From: Acidimicrobiaceae bacterium
GTDB lineage: Bacteria; Actinomycetota; Acidimicrobiia; Acidimicrobiales; RAAP-2
Assembly: GCA_027314705.1 (NCBI GenBank)
Contig: DAHVAJ010000012.1
Span: forward strand, 1 to 64,000
Reading direction: 5' to 3'
Length of the DNA: 64,000 nucleotides
In this document: positions 34,165 through 45,528 of the stretch, piece by piece
Layout of the letters: each line of letters begins with the position of its first letter
Position numbering within the stretch: the first letter of the stretch is position 1
Notes under the pieces: generated by a model
What the model was told of the DNA's origin: nothing
Seen by the model: only the letters and a program-made list of their open reading frames with translations
Databases searched by the model: none
Program-made: the position numbers and the translations under genes

Positions 34165-36605
34165 CTCACGCTCCCGCCCGCGCGCCGGGGGCCGGAGCGG
34201 CGGCGGTCGAGCACGGCCAGCACGACGGCGACGGCCACCGAGGCCGCGGTCAGCGCCTGGCCCAACGTGTCGGCCGGAGTCCGGCCGTAGGAGAGGGTCA
34301 CGTCGTGGCCGGTCGGGACCACGACCATCAGATTGGGCGCCACCCGCCACGGACCGTCGGCCCCGGTGGCGTGCCAGTTCGGGAAGTAGGAGATCCGGAC
34401 TTCGACGGGCGTGCCCACCCGGTCGACGTGGAAGCTGACCGAGCCGTCGCCCTGGCGGACGTCGGAGACGGCGGTCGGGGGCTCGGGGACGACCGGCGGA
34501 CGGGCCGCCCCCACCGGGACGCGGGTCCAGGCCGGCGGTCCGGTGGCCGCAGGCACCACACCCCACCGGGACGGGTCGTCGTACCAGGCGACCGCCGGGC
34601 CCAGCCAGCTCGACTGGGCGGCCCCGACGCCCCGCCACACCACCGGGCGGGAGGCCAGCGGGTGGACCAGGGACGAGCCGGCGATGCGGTACACCTTCCA
34701 CGTCGTCGACAGGAGCTGGCCGTTGTAGTTGGTGCTCCACGGGCCGGTCTGGCCGACCAGGGTGGCGCTGGGGTCGGCCGCGGCGGCCTGCTCGACCGTG
34801 GGCGAGGACGCCAGCAGGTAGCGCACCCCCATGAGCTGGAGGTGCTCGATCCCGAGCGGAACGTCGAGACCGCCGTAGGGGAGGCCGACGACCGCGTCCG
34901 AGGGGTTCACCGAGAGCTCGTTCTGGTTGAGGAAGTGGAACGGCGTCGACGACGAGGACTCGAACAGCAGGCCCTCCATCGAGTCGATGCACCCGTTCGT
35001 CCAGTAGGGCAGGAGCATGAGCGACTCGGTCGTCCCGAAGCGGTTGAGCGAGGGATCGTACTCCCACATGGCCCGTCCGCACCCCTGCGAGGCCCCCACC
35101 CTGGCCATCATCCGGATCACGGCGTGGTACTCCGGGTAGTCGGGCTTGCGCTGGTAGCCGGAGTAGTTCCACGTGGCCCAGGCGCTGGGCTGGTCCGGCC
35201 CGACCGTCACCCCGACTCGGGCCAGCACCGACGCCGGCAGGACCAGGCCGGGCACGACGGCCAGACAGGCGAGGGCCAGCCCGACGAGCGGGCCGACGGT
35301 CGCCCCGGCGGGCCAGGGGCCGGGGGAGGGACGGTGGCGGCGGGCGGGCACCCGGGTGCCCGGAGGGCCCAGACCGTCCACCCAGCGGGCCAGCCGTCGG
35401 CGGCGGACGGCCCGGGCCACGCCCGAGACCACCTCGGCCACCCCGTACCCGGCCAGCAGGTAGAGGCACAGGAACCACAGCGGGAGGAAGCGGACGTTGT
35501 AGAGCTTCCCGGGAGGGTCGAGGACGACGGTGGCGGCCGACAGGGCGGCCATCACCGCCAGGAAGAGGGCCACCCGGTTGCGACGCACGACCATGGCGGC
35601 CACGGCCACGAGGTCGGCGGCGAGCAGCCAGCGGGCCGAACCCGGGAAGAAGAGGTCGGCGTACCCGTAGACCTTGGTGTAGCCCATGCTCGTCGTGTAG
35701 CTCTGCTCGGCCGCGAAGGGCACGAGCCACCAGGCGGACAGCCCCACACCGAGCAGGCCGACGGCGGCCGTCCACCCGAACCGGCGGACCCAGCGCCGGG
35801 CCGCCGGCCGCGACCGTACCCGGTCGGCGACCGCCCGGCGCACGTCGGCGTCGAGGAGGAGCCACACCACCGCACCGGCCGCCGCGAACATGGCCGGGAT
35901 CAGGTGGCAGAGCAGGGTGACGGCGTAGAGGACCGCGGCGAGCGCCCGGTGGCGCCCGGTGCGCAGACCGGTGGCCACGACGCCCAGGAAGAGCATGGCG
36001 AAGACCAGGCTCAGCGAGAAGGAGTACTCGCCGGCCAGCGTGGAGAGGAGGTTGCCCCCGTAGATCGTGAAGCTGGGCTCGAAGAGGAACGGGAGGGTAC
36101 TCGCGGCCAGACAGGCGGGCCCGGGTGCCCGCAGCCCGGCCAGGCGCCCGAAGGCCCAGACGGCGACGGGCAGGAGGACCGAACCGGCGACGGTCACCAG
36201 CTTGAAGGCGACGTCCATGGGGATGACGGCGGAGAGGACGGCCGTGGCCAGACCGGGGAGGGGGAAGTAGAAGGTGTAGAGGGGGAAGCCGTCGTACCAG
36301 CCCGGGTCCCACCCCGTGAGCTGCCCGTGCGTGAGCAGGTGGGAGCGGAGGAAGGCCGGCAGGGCGACGTGGGCGCCGGTGTCTCCGCCGGCGGCGGTGG
36401 TCTGGGCGACGAGCAGCGAGGGGTGGAGCTGGCTCAGGACGACCACGACCACCCCGACCATGGCCGCAGCGTCCGCCCAGGCCGGCCAGGTCGAGCGCCG
36501 GGTCAGCCGCGTGGTCCACGCCGGACGGCCGGACCGCGAGGCGGCGGGATGGGCCAGGGGGGCCGGCGACTCCCGGCCGGGCGGGACGGTCGTGTCGGTG
36601 GTCAC
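34161..36605 (-). CDS. Large multi-pass membrane protein, GT-C/YfhO-like
   Basis: 814 residues. About eleven or more hydrophobic helices between residues 45 and 470 with loops rich in the sort of motif GGDTGAHVALPAFLRS and GWDPGWYDGFPLYTFYFPLP, then a C-terminal outside domain of about 300 residues. The acidic GGD in the first loop resembles GT-C glycosyltransferases that use polyprenyl-phosphate sugars. A role in exporting or extending a surface glycan is likely, but the reaction is unknown. Confidence 0.75.
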   Translation of the reverse strand: MTTDTTVPPGRESPAPLAHPAASRSGRPAWTTRLTRRSTWPAWADAAAMVGVVVVVLSQLHPSLLVAQTTAAGGDTGAHVALPAFLRSHLLTHGQLTGWDPGWYDGFPLYTFYFPLPGLATAVLSAVIPMDVAFKLVTVAGSVLLPVAVWAFGRLAGLRAPGPACLAASTLPFLFEPSFTIYGGNLLSTLAGEYSFSLSLVFAMLFLGVVATGLRTGRHRALAAVLYAVTLLCHLIPAMFAAAGAVVWLLLDADVRRAVADRVRSRPAARRWVRRFGWTAAVGLLGVGLSAWWLVPFAAEQSYTTSMGYTKVYGYADLFFPGSARWLLAADLVAVAAMVVRRNRVALFLAVMAALSAATVVLDPPGKLYNVRFLPLWFLCLYLLAGYGVAEVVSGVARAVRRRRLARWVDGLGPPGTRVPARRHRPSPGPWPAGATVGPLVGLALACLAVVPGLVLPASVLARVGVTVGPDQPSAWATWNYSGYQRKPDYPEYHAVIRMMARVGASQGCGRAMWEYDPSLNRFGTTESLMLLPYWTNGCIDSMEGLLFESSSSTPFHFLNQNELSVNPSDAVVGLPYGGLDVPLGIEHLQLMGVRYLLASSPTVEQAAAADPSATLVGQTGPWSTNYNGQLLSTTWKVYRIAGSSLVHPLASRPVVWRGVGAAQSSWLGPAVAWYDDPSRWGVVPAATGPPAWTRVPVGAARPPVVPEPPTAVSDVRQGDGSVSFHVDRVGTPVEVRISYFPNWHATGADGPWRVAPNLMVVVPTGHDVTLSYGRTPADTLGQALTAASVAVAVVLAVLDRRRSGPRRAGGSVR

Positions 36606-36647
36606 CGTGCCTGGGGCCGGGGGTGCGGGGCCGTCCGGGTCGCCATC

Positions 36648-37547
36648 TCAGTGCAGGCCCACCAGCGTGGCGACGCCGGGGACGACGACGGCCAGCAGGG
36701 CGATGCCGTTGAACGAGGCGTGGGCCACCATGTTCATGCCGAGGCGGCCGGTGCGCCAGGCCACGACCCCGAGCAGCACGCCGAAGAGGGCCAGGCCGAG
36801 GAATTGCAGGGACTCGGCGTGGGCCCAGCCGAAGATGCCGGCGCTCACGACCACGGCCGCGGACGGTCCCACCCGGCGGCCGGCCGGGCCGAACAGGCGG
36901 CCGAGGGCCCGCAGCAGGACCCCCCGGAAGAAGAGCTCCTCGAAGAACGGGGCGCCCACGACGGTGCACACCACGATGAGCGCGTAGGCCACGCCGTGGG
37001 AGCTCCCGGTGAGACGCTGGCTCGGGGCGTCGAAGCGGCGGTGGAAATCGTGCACGTGCTGGGCGATGGGCAGGTAGAGGACGGCCACCAGGTACTGACC
37101 GGCCACCCCGATGGGCACGCCGAGGAGGTCGGCGGGCCGGAAGCGCAGGCCCAGGTCGCCGGCGAGGCGGCCCGTACCCCGCAGGCGGCTGGCCAGCAGC
37201 GCCGCTCCGAAGAAGCCGCCCCAGAGCCCGAAGAGGGTGGCAACGATGTACCAGGTCGGGGGCTCGGTCAGCTTGGCCAGGGCGGCGAGGTCGTGGAACC
37301 GGCCGGCCACGAGGGCGGAGACCGACACGGCCAGGACGGCCAGGACCTGACCGCCCAGGAAGCCGAGGGCGCCGAAGAGGAGCCACATCCACGCCGAGGC
37401 GCCGCCGGTCGGGGGCGATCCGGCCGCCAGCTGGTCACCGAGCGAGCCGGCGGGCACGGGCGGGGGGACGTCGGGACCCGCACCGGCCGGCACGGGCGGG
37501 ACCGAGGCCGTCGCGGCGTCCCCTGCCTGGTCGGGCCGGTCGCTCAC
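36648..37547 (-). CDS. CPBP family intramembrane metalloprotease
   Basis: 299 residues: a Pro/Gly-rich cytosolic lead of about 55, then about seven membrane helices. The CPBP (Abi) motifs are FFEELFFRGVLLRAL, with the two Glu and Arg, and later FGWAHAES and HASFNGIALL, which supply the His ligands. Targets are unknown. GTG 37547 follows TATCGT by six bases and diverges from ftsH. Confidence 0.88.
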   Translation of the reverse strand: MSDRPDQAGDAATASVPPVPAGAGPDVPPPVPAGSLGDQLAAGSPPTGGASAWMWLLFGALGFLGGQVLAVLAVSVSALVAGRFHDLAALAKLTEPPTWYIVATLFGLWGGFFGAALLASRLRGTGRLAGDLGLRFRPADLLGVPIGVAGQYLVAVLYLPIAQHVHDFHRRFDAPSQRLTGSSHGVAYALIVVCTVVGAPFFEELFFRGVLLRALGRLFGPAGRRVGPSAAVVVSAGIFGWAHAESLQFLGLALFGVLLGVVAWRTGRLGMNMVAHASFNGIALLAVVVPGVATLVGLH

Positions 37548-37553
37548 CCCCCC

Positions 37554-37559
37554 ACGATA
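37554..37559 (-). promoter_or_regulatory. -10 box (TATCGT) for the CPBP gene
   Basis: TATCGT on the minus strand ends six bases before GTG 37547, in the gap shared with ftsH. Confidence 0.45.
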
Positions 37560-37630
37560 CCGACCGACCCCCGGGCGCAGGCGGCAGGTCGCCGGCCGGG
37601 GGCGATGCGTGGCCTGAGGCCGCCGGCGCG

Positions 37631-37636
37631 TACCAT
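37631..37636 (+). promoter_or_regulatory. -10 box (TACCAT) for ftsH
   Basis: TACCAT ends six bases before GTG 37643. The spacer reads GGAGGG, so a ribosome-site-like sequence lies right at the start codon, too close to work normally. Confidence 0.45.
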
Positions 37637-37642
37637 GGAGGG

Positions 37643-39889
<2,247 letters not shown>

Positions 39890-39913
39890 CCGCCGCCACC
39901 GCCCGGCCGGCCG

Positions 39914-39931
39914 GGCCCCGTTGCCGGGGCC
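39914..39931. terminator. GC hairpin between convergent ftsH and DUF5719 genes
   Basis: GGCCCCG - TTGC - CGGGGCC, a seven-pair stem with a four-base loop in the 48-base convergent gap. No T-tract; a possible bidirectional terminator. Confidence 0.5.
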
Positions 39932-39937
39932 GGGGCC

Positions 39938-41422
39938 TCACCCGACCAGGGGGACTCCGTTCGTCGAGACCACCCCCGGCGCGCCCGAGGGGGAGGCGTC
40001 GAGCTCCACGGTGACCGGCGCCGACGACGTGACGACCAGCGGCCGCAGGCCCCCGAGCCGGGACGCGCCGAGCACGGCGGCGGTGTGGGGGGCCACCGTG
40101 AGACGGACCGGTGCCATCCCCCCGTCGAGGGCGGTGACCGTGACGTGTGCCGACGTGCCCCCGGGGTCGGCGACGGCCAGGCTCTGGGCCCCGGCCCCGG
40201 CCAACGGGGCGTTGCCGGGCTGGCCCGGCCCGGTCACCAGCCAGGCCGTGGCCGGCGTGGAGACGGCGGAGGAGGACCCCCACTGCGGAGCCGGCGCCCC
40301 CGGTGCGGCGGCCACGGCTCGTCCGACGACCAGGGGCCCGGTGCCCTGCACGGTGACCGTGTAGGGCACGCCCTGAGGCCAGCCGGCCACCCCCGAGACG
40401 GCCAGGGCGACCACGGCCTGGGCGGGCACCGACACCTCCTGGGGCGCGGCCGAGGCCGAGGTCAGACCCACCTGCACGGTCGCCGTGACCGGAGCCGGGC
40501 CCGGGTTGGCCAGGTCGAGCGCGACCGCGCCGCCGGAGGTGACCGTGGTCTGGGCCAGCGACCAGGTGGCAGAGGCGGCCGGTACCCCGGTGCGGAGGGC
40601 CAGCCCCGAGCCGGACGGCACCGACGCCTGCTGGAGCTCGGTGGCCACCAGCCCGCCCGAGACCGCCTGGACGAGGGTGGCCACCACCGGCTGGTTCTGG
40701 ACGTAGTCGCCGAGGTTGGCCGTCACGTACTGGCCGGGGCCGACGGTCAGGCCCTGGTAGGCCTGGGGCGTCAGCAGCACCCCGGCCGGGGTCAGGAACG
40801 TGACGTCGACGGTGGCCGGTGCCGCGGCCGGATCGTAGAGGGCGAGCGTGACCGCGGACCCGGACACGGTCGAGCCCCCGGCGAAGTCCCACTGCGGGGC
40901 CACGGTCGACGTGCACGGCGCCGTGCTCCACCCGGCCGGATCGGCGACCACCATCTGGCCCGCCACCCCGCCGCCGGCGAAGGCGAACGAGGCGGCCACC
41001 GGTCCGGGCGGCAGCCCGTCGCCGGGAGTGACGGCGGCCGTACCCCGTCCGGGCACGGTGACCGGACGGCGGACCGGTCCTCCCGAGGTCCCCACCGCGG
41101 TCAGGACGCCCCGCACGGCCACCGGGGACGGATTGGCCAGGTAGACGATGCTGGTGGCACCGGCCCCGGTCCCGGGCACGCAGAAGAGGGTGGAGGCGTG
41201 GGACCCGGCCGGCGCCAGGATGAGCCCGTCGCCGTTCGAGGGGGCCGGCGGCGGCCCCGCCGCGGGGAACGCGGCCGAGACGAGCCCCACACCCACGAGC
41301 ACGCCGAGGACCACCGACACCGCCGGGATCCGGCCGGGCACCGGTCGGAGGGCCCGGCGCCGGGTCATCGGGACCACCGGCGGCCCGGTGCGGTCGCCGG
41401 TGGGCCGGGCGGGATCGGTCAC
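39938..41422 (-). CDS. DUF5719 family secreted/anchored protein
   Basis: 494 residues. A basic N-terminus, one membrane helix at about 33-53, and the rest an external beta-rich, Ala/Val/Gly/Thr-rich region with several Ig-like strand repeats (for example VVATLVQAVSGGLVATELQQ). It matches the DUF5719 proteins that accompany a GT2/membrane fusion in actinobacteria. GTG overlaps the GT2 stop (GTGA), so the two are co-expressed. Likely an envelope structural or carrier protein; function unknown. Confidence 0.8.
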   Translation of the reverse strand: MTDPARPTGDRTGPPVVPMTRRRALRPVPGRIPAVSVVLGVLVGVGLVSAAFPAAGPPPAPSNGDGLILAPAGSHASTLFCVPGTGAGATSIVYLANPSPVAVRGVLTAVGTSGGPVRRPVTVPGRGTAAVTPGDGLPPGPVAASFAFAGGGVAGQMVVADPAGWSTAPCTSTVAPQWDFAGGSTVSGSAVTLALYDPAAAPATVDVTFLTPAGVLLTPQAYQGLTVGPGQYVTANLGDYVQNQPVVATLVQAVSGGLVATELQQASVPSGSGLALRTGVPAASATWSLAQTTVTSGGAVALDLANPGPAPVTATVQVGLTSASAAPQEVSVPAQAVVALAVSGVAGWPQGVPYTVTVQGTGPLVVGRAVAAAPGAPAPQWGSSSAVSTPATAWLVTGPGQPGNAPLAGAGAQSLAVADPGGTSAHVTVTALDGGMAPVRLTVAPHTAAVLGASRLGGLRPLVVTSSAPVTVELDASPSGAPGVVSTNGVPLVG

Positions 41423-44400
41423 CCGCCCGCCTCGTCCTCGGTCCAGACGTCGTCGATGTCCTCGCGGGCACGACCGCGCGACGCTGACCGGTGGCGGGCC
41501 CGTGCCACCCGCGCCCACTCCCGCCGGATGCGGCGGCGGTCGACGAGAGCGGCCAGGGCCAGGAGCCAGGCGACCACGGCATAGAGCCCGGCCAGCACCG
41601 GCCACGGGCCACCGGCGAAGCGGAGCGTGCCGGTGGTGGCCGCCGGCACGGAGTACCGGGCGGCCCATCCGAACGACGACGATCGCGACAAGGTTGCGCC
41701 CGACGCCCCGGTCAGCTCCCAGCGTCCGGCCGGAGCCACGGCGGCCAGCACCGTCCCGGCGGTCAGGTTGCCGCGTGCCGAGCGCGAGGCCGGTGGGGCG
41801 GGCAGCACGGGGCGGGCCCCGGCCACGAGGGGGGTGTCCGGCGGGATGGTCAGGGGTGGCGCCGCGGCGGCCGGCCCGACCGCGGCGGCCACCTCGGCGT
41901 GCACCGGGATCCACGCCGCGTTGGCGTAGACGGTCATGCCCGTACCCGAGACCACCGGGACGAGGTCGAGCTGGCGGCCGAGCGCGGGGAGGAGGTCGGA
42001 CGGCACCGGGAAGGTCGGCGGGCTCTGCTCGCCGACGATCTCGGGGGCGAGCGACGTGAGGACCACGACGTACCGCACGCCGGCGGGGGCCAGCAGGCTG
42101 CCGAGGAGGTCGGTGCGACCCGACCGGGCCAGGCCGACGTCCGTGCCCAGCGAGGCCGCCGGACCCGGTGCGGTGCCGTTCCACAGCCAGCGCGCGTCCG
42201 GGGGGCCGTCTTCGCTGGTGGCGTAGGCGAGGCCGTCCCCCTGCGCCCAGGAGCCCTGGTTGAGCGCGCGCGGGTCACCGAGCCACAGGACACGGAACGC
42301 GCCGTCGACGGTCCGGCCGTGCATCCAGGCGACCGACTGGGCGAAGTCGTTGACCGGCAGGTCCCAGCGGCCCGGGAGGGCCGAGGCCAGTGTGGGCAGC
42401 GTGGCCACGGCCACGGCCAGGGCACCGACCACGGTCGTGAGCTGCCGCCAGCCGAACTCGGCCCGCCGCAGGTCCACCTCGAAGGCGGCGATCCCGAGGC
42501 CGATCGCCGCGGCCGTGGCCGCCGCGGCCGGAGCCAGCAGGACCTGGGGATCGACGGCGAGGGAACCGGTCCACCCGCGGCCCACCGCCCACGCCGCCAA
42601 CCAGGACACCAGGGCGATCGACCAGAACCGCACGGCCCACCGGAAGCGGATGTCGCGGGCGAGGACCAGGGGGGCGAGGGCGGCCACGACGAAACCCCAG
42701 GCCAGCGGCGAGTCGCCGATGGGCCCCAGGGAGAAGCGCAGGAGCTCGCCCCAGCCCGCGGCCCCCGACGCCGGGGTCGGGGGGCCGAAGACGCCCAGGG
42801 CCCCCGTGCCCGCCGAGAGGACGCCGAGCACCCAGGGCAGGGAGATCACCGCGGCCACCCCCGTCGCCCCGAGGGCCACGCCCACGGCCCGGCCGGCACC
42901 GGCACCGTCGTGGAACAGGACCGCCGGGGGCAGCAGGGCCAGGGCGGCCAGGACGACCACGACGGCCGCGCCCGGGGCGAAGGCGACGAGGACGGCCTCG
43001 AGGAGGCCGAGGACGAACGCCGCCCCGACCAGGCCGTGCCGGGTCGTCCACGCCCCCGTCCGCCCGCCGGGGCGCCCGCCGGGGGTGGGACCGTAGGGGT
43101 GGAGGCGCGCCGCCCGGGCCAGCGCGGCGAGCACCCACGGGGCGCCGGCGTAGGCCACCAGCGCGCCCCACCGTCCGAGGGCCACGGCGTCGTAGGCCAG
43201 GGGCATGGCCAGGTAGGCCAGACCGGCCACCAGGGCGGCACGCTGGGAGCCGAAGGGGCGGAGGAGGTGGACCACGCCCCAGGCGCCGAGCGGCAAGCAG
43301 CCGAAGACCAGGACCGTCTGGGTGAGGCCCATGGCCCCGAGCAGCACGGTCCCGACGACGCCGGCGAGGGCCAGGGCGGGCGCGGCCGGTGCCGTCGTCC
43401 CCACGCCCGAGGGGTGCCAGCCGGCGAAGAACTGCGAGACCGTCGAGGTCCACGACGGAAAGGGCGCGAACTGGCCCACGGCGGGCAGCCGGCCGGTGAG
43501 GACCCCACGCGAGCCGATGACGAGCAAGAGCGCGGCGGCGAGCCACACGGCCAGGCGGACCCTGGCGCCGACCCGCCCGCTGTCGGTCGGCCCGCTGTCG
43601 GTCGGCCCGGCGGCGGCCGCTCCGCCAGCCGGCGCGCCGGCGGCCTCCGGCCACCTGTCCTGCTCGTCGGCCAGGTCGTCGGCGTGTGCACCCCGGAAGC
43701 CGAGCTGGAAGACCCGGCGCAGGTAGGCGGAGAGCCGGGCGCTTCCCCGGACCTGCTGGCGCCGGAGGTCGCGGTCGGGGAGGCGCCTCCTGGCCCCCAG
43801 GTCGGCCCGTCGGGCCCGCAGGGCGCCGAGTCGGGCCAGGTTCCACCGCCAGGCCCGGACCACCGCCCGGGCCCGGAGCCGGTTGCCGGCCAGTTCGGCC
43901 ACCACCACCTCGGCCGCGGCCAGCAGGAACACCTGCGGGAGGACCCGCCAGAGGTGGGCGCGCCCGTAGCAGGTCCCCACGGCGAGGAGCTCGTGGCGGC
44001 GCTGGAGCTCCTGGAGGGTGACCGGGTGGCGGGGGCCGGGGGCCCCGCCGAGGAGCGGGGTGAGCTCCCGACGACCGGCGGCCAGCTCCTCGCGGTGGCG
44101 GACCCGGGCGGCCGGGGCCACGATGACGCGGGCCCCGACGACCTGGGCCCGCCAGCAGAGCTCGAGGTCCTCCCCCATGGCCACGATGGCCGGGTTGAAG
44201 CCCCCCAGCTCGGCGAAGAGGTCGACGCGGATCAGCATGCACCCGCCGGGGGCGAGGAAGACGTCCCGGACGGCGTCGTGCTGGCCGTGGTCGATCTCGT
44301 GGGGATGGACCCGGTCGACCACGGCGCCGCCCTTGTCGGCGCCCAGCCCGACGTGGACCAGGCGCTCGGGATCGTCCCAGCTCACGACCTTGGGCGAGAC

Positions 44401-44751
44401 GATCCCGGCGTTGGAGCGGAAGGCCTCCTCCACGAGGAGGTGCACGGCGTCGGGGTCGAGGGCCACGTCATCGTGGCAGAGGAGGAAGTAGTCGGCCCCG
44501 TCGATCATGGTCCGGGCCTCGTTGACCGAGGCGCCGAAGCCCCGGTTGTCCTCCAGCCGACGCACGTAGGCGGAGGGCAGGACGGCGGCCACCCGCTCGG
44601 CCAGGTCCTCCCGGGTCCCGGCCGCGTCGAGCACGAGCACGGCCAGCTCGGGGTAGTCCTGGTGGGCGAGCGACGTCAGCGTCTCGGCGAACCACGGACC
44701 GGGATCGTGGGCCACGACGACGGCGACGACCGGCGGGGCCAGTGTGTCCAT
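41419..44751 (-). CDS. GT2 glycosyltransferase fused to a large membrane domain
   Basis: 1110 residues. An N-terminal GT2 domain (about 1-250): VVAVVVAHDPG, LDAAGTREDL, DNRGFGASVNEA, DYFLLCHDDVAL, GGCMLIRVDLFAELGGF, MGEDLELCWRAQVVGA with the acidic ED. A basic linker then leads to more than ten membrane helices and an external C-terminal part. This architecture is typical of actinobacterial wall loci next to DUF5719. It probably adds sugars on the cytosolic face and moves or extends the product. Acceptor unknown. Confidence 0.85.
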   Translation of the reverse strand: MDTLAPPVVAVVVAHDPGPWFAETLTSLAHQDYPELAVLVLDAAGTREDLAERVAAVLPSAYVRRLEDNRGFGASVNEARTMIDGADYFLLCHDDVALDPDAVHLLVEEAFRSNAGIVSPKVVSWDDPERLVHVGLGADKGGAVVDRVHPHEIDHGQHDAVRDVFLAPGGCMLIRVDLFAELGGFNPAIVAMGEDLELCWRAQVVGARVIVAPAARVRHREELAAGRRELTPLLGGAPGPRHPVTLQELQRRHELLAVGTCYGRAHLWRVLPQVFLLAAAEVVVAELAGNRLRARAVVRAWRWNLARLGALRARRADLGARRRLPDRDLRRQQVRGSARLSAYLRRVFQLGFRGAHADDLADEQDRWPEAAGAPAGGAAAAGPTDSGPTDSGRVGARVRLAVWLAAALLLVIGSRGVLTGRLPAVGQFAPFPSWTSTVSQFFAGWHPSGVGTTAPAAPALALAGVVGTVLLGAMGLTQTVLVFGCLPLGAWGVVHLLRPFGSQRAALVAGLAYLAMPLAYDAVALGRWGALVAYAGAPWVLAALARAARLHPYGPTPGGRPGGRTGAWTTRHGLVGAAFVLGLLEAVLVAFAPGAAVVVVLAALALLPPAVLFHDGAGAGRAVGVALGATGVAAVISLPWVLGVLSAGTGALGVFGPPTPASGAAGWGELLRFSLGPIGDSPLAWGFVVAALAPLVLARDIRFRWAVRFWSIALVSWLAAWAVGRGWTGSLAVDPQVLLAPAAAATAAAIGLGIAAFEVDLRRAEFGWRQLTTVVGALAVAVATLPTLASALPGRWDLPVNDFAQSVAWMHGRTVDGAFRVLWLGDPRALNQGSWAQGDGLAYATSEDGPPDARWLWNGTAPGPAASLGTDVGLARSGRTDLLGSLLAPAGVRYVVVLTSLAPEIVGEQSPPTFPVPSDLLPALGRQLDLVPVVSGTGMTVYANAAWIPVHAEVAAAVGPAAAAPPLTIPPDTPLVAGARPVLPAPPASRSARGNLTAGTVLAAVAPAGRWELTGASGATLSRSSSFGWAARYSVPAATTGTLRFAGGPWPVLAGLYAVVAWLLALAALVDRRRIRREWARVARARHRSASRGRAREDIDDVWTEDEAGG

Positions 44752-44837
44752 CAGGGGGGAGAGGCTACCGGCCCCGCAGGGGGGTCATGGGCTCCCCCGG
44801 CCCGGGCCGGCCGCGACCAGGGCCGTGTGCAGAGTGC

Positions 44838-44866
44838 TTGCAACTGTTATGCAGTTCATATACACT
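44838..44866 (+). promoter_or_regulatory. SigA-like promoter: TTGCAA - 17 bases - TACACT
   Basis: -35 TTGCAA (44838-44843) and -10 TACACT (44861-44866) with ideal spacing, in a striking AT-rich island of about 40 bases. It would start transcription near 44873, giving a 100-base leader before the gene at 44974. The leader can fold into a GGTCCC/GGGACC hairpin. Confidence 0.6.
44842..44856. promoter_or_regulatory. Palindromic operator candidate AACTG-N5-CAGTT
   Basis: AACTGTTATGCAGTT is a perfect five-pair inverted repeat lying between the -35 and -10 boxes, the typical place for a repressor site. The bound protein is unknown. Confidence 0.5.
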
Positions 44867-44973
44867 TGCATGGGAGCACGGAGCCGGGTCCCCTCCCGGG
44901 ACCGTGCGCAGGGACACACGGGCCACCGACCGGCGGCCCCCCGCCCGGGATCCACCGACCGAAGGAGCAGCCC

Positions 44974-45375
44974 ATGCCCGAGTTCAGCACCGACGTCACC
45001 AAGACCGCCAAGGACCTGGCCAACGTGGCCAAAGACGCCGCCTACGTCGTCATCGGGGCCGGCGTGCTCGGCGTCCAGCGCCTCCAGGTACGCCGCCAGG
45101 ACCTGGTGAAGAAGTACGGCGACCCGACCAACGGCCTCGGCGACCGCGTGGCCGGCGTCCGTTCGGACCTGACCGGGGCCGTGCGCGACGCCGATGCCCG
45201 GGTCGACGTGCTCCTCGACCGGGTCGAGGAGGTCATCGACCGGGTCGAGGCCGCCTTCGCCCCCTTCGAGGACCGCCTGCCGGCCCAGGCCCGGGAGCTG
45301 GCCAAGCAGGCCCGCCAGCAGGCCAAGGAGGCCCGGACCCAGCTCCGGACGCTTCGCCCCACGGCCGTCGCCTGA
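44974..45375 (+). CDS. Small helical protein of unknown function
   Basis: 133 residues, not assigned to a named family. Residues 1-20 are polar and Lys/Asp/Ala-rich, 21-36 are a short hydrophobic stretch (AAYVVIGAGVLGVQRL), and the rest is predicted as long amphipathic helix with an Asp/Glu/Val/Arg heptad-like pattern and an Ala/Gln/Lys-rich end. It recalls phasin, apolipoprotein or HBHA-like surface proteins, but there is no clear match. ATG 44974 has AAGGAG upstream. It diverges from the GT2/DUF5719 genes and has the best promoter in the window. Confidence 0.8.
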   Translation: MPEFSTDVTKTAKDLANVAKDAAYVVIGAGVLGVQRLQVRRQDLVKKYGDPTNGLGDRVAGVRSDLTGAVRDADARVDVLLDRVEEVIDRVEAAFAPFEDRLPAQARELAKQARQQAKEARTQLRTLRPTAVA

Positions 45376-45484
45376 CGGCCCCGACCGCGCCGGCACCGAC
45401 CCTCCCCCGGGTCGCCCGGCGCCGGACCGACGCCCTGACCGGCCTCGGTCCCCGCCGACCGGGATCCCCCCACCGGTCCCCGGA

Positions 45485-45513
45485 GAGACGGCCCGCTCCG
45501 TGCGGGCCGTCTC
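45485..45513. terminator. Strong hairpin terminator between convergent genes
   Basis: GAGACGGCCCGC - TCCGT - GCGGGCCGTCTC, a perfect 12-pair stem with a five-base loop, extended by CGG/CCG past a bulged A. It lies 110 bases after the small helical gene and just before the stop of the facing reductase gene. There is no T-tract, which is common in actinobacteria. Confidence 0.75.
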
Positions 45514-45528
45514 CCGCGTCCGGGAACC

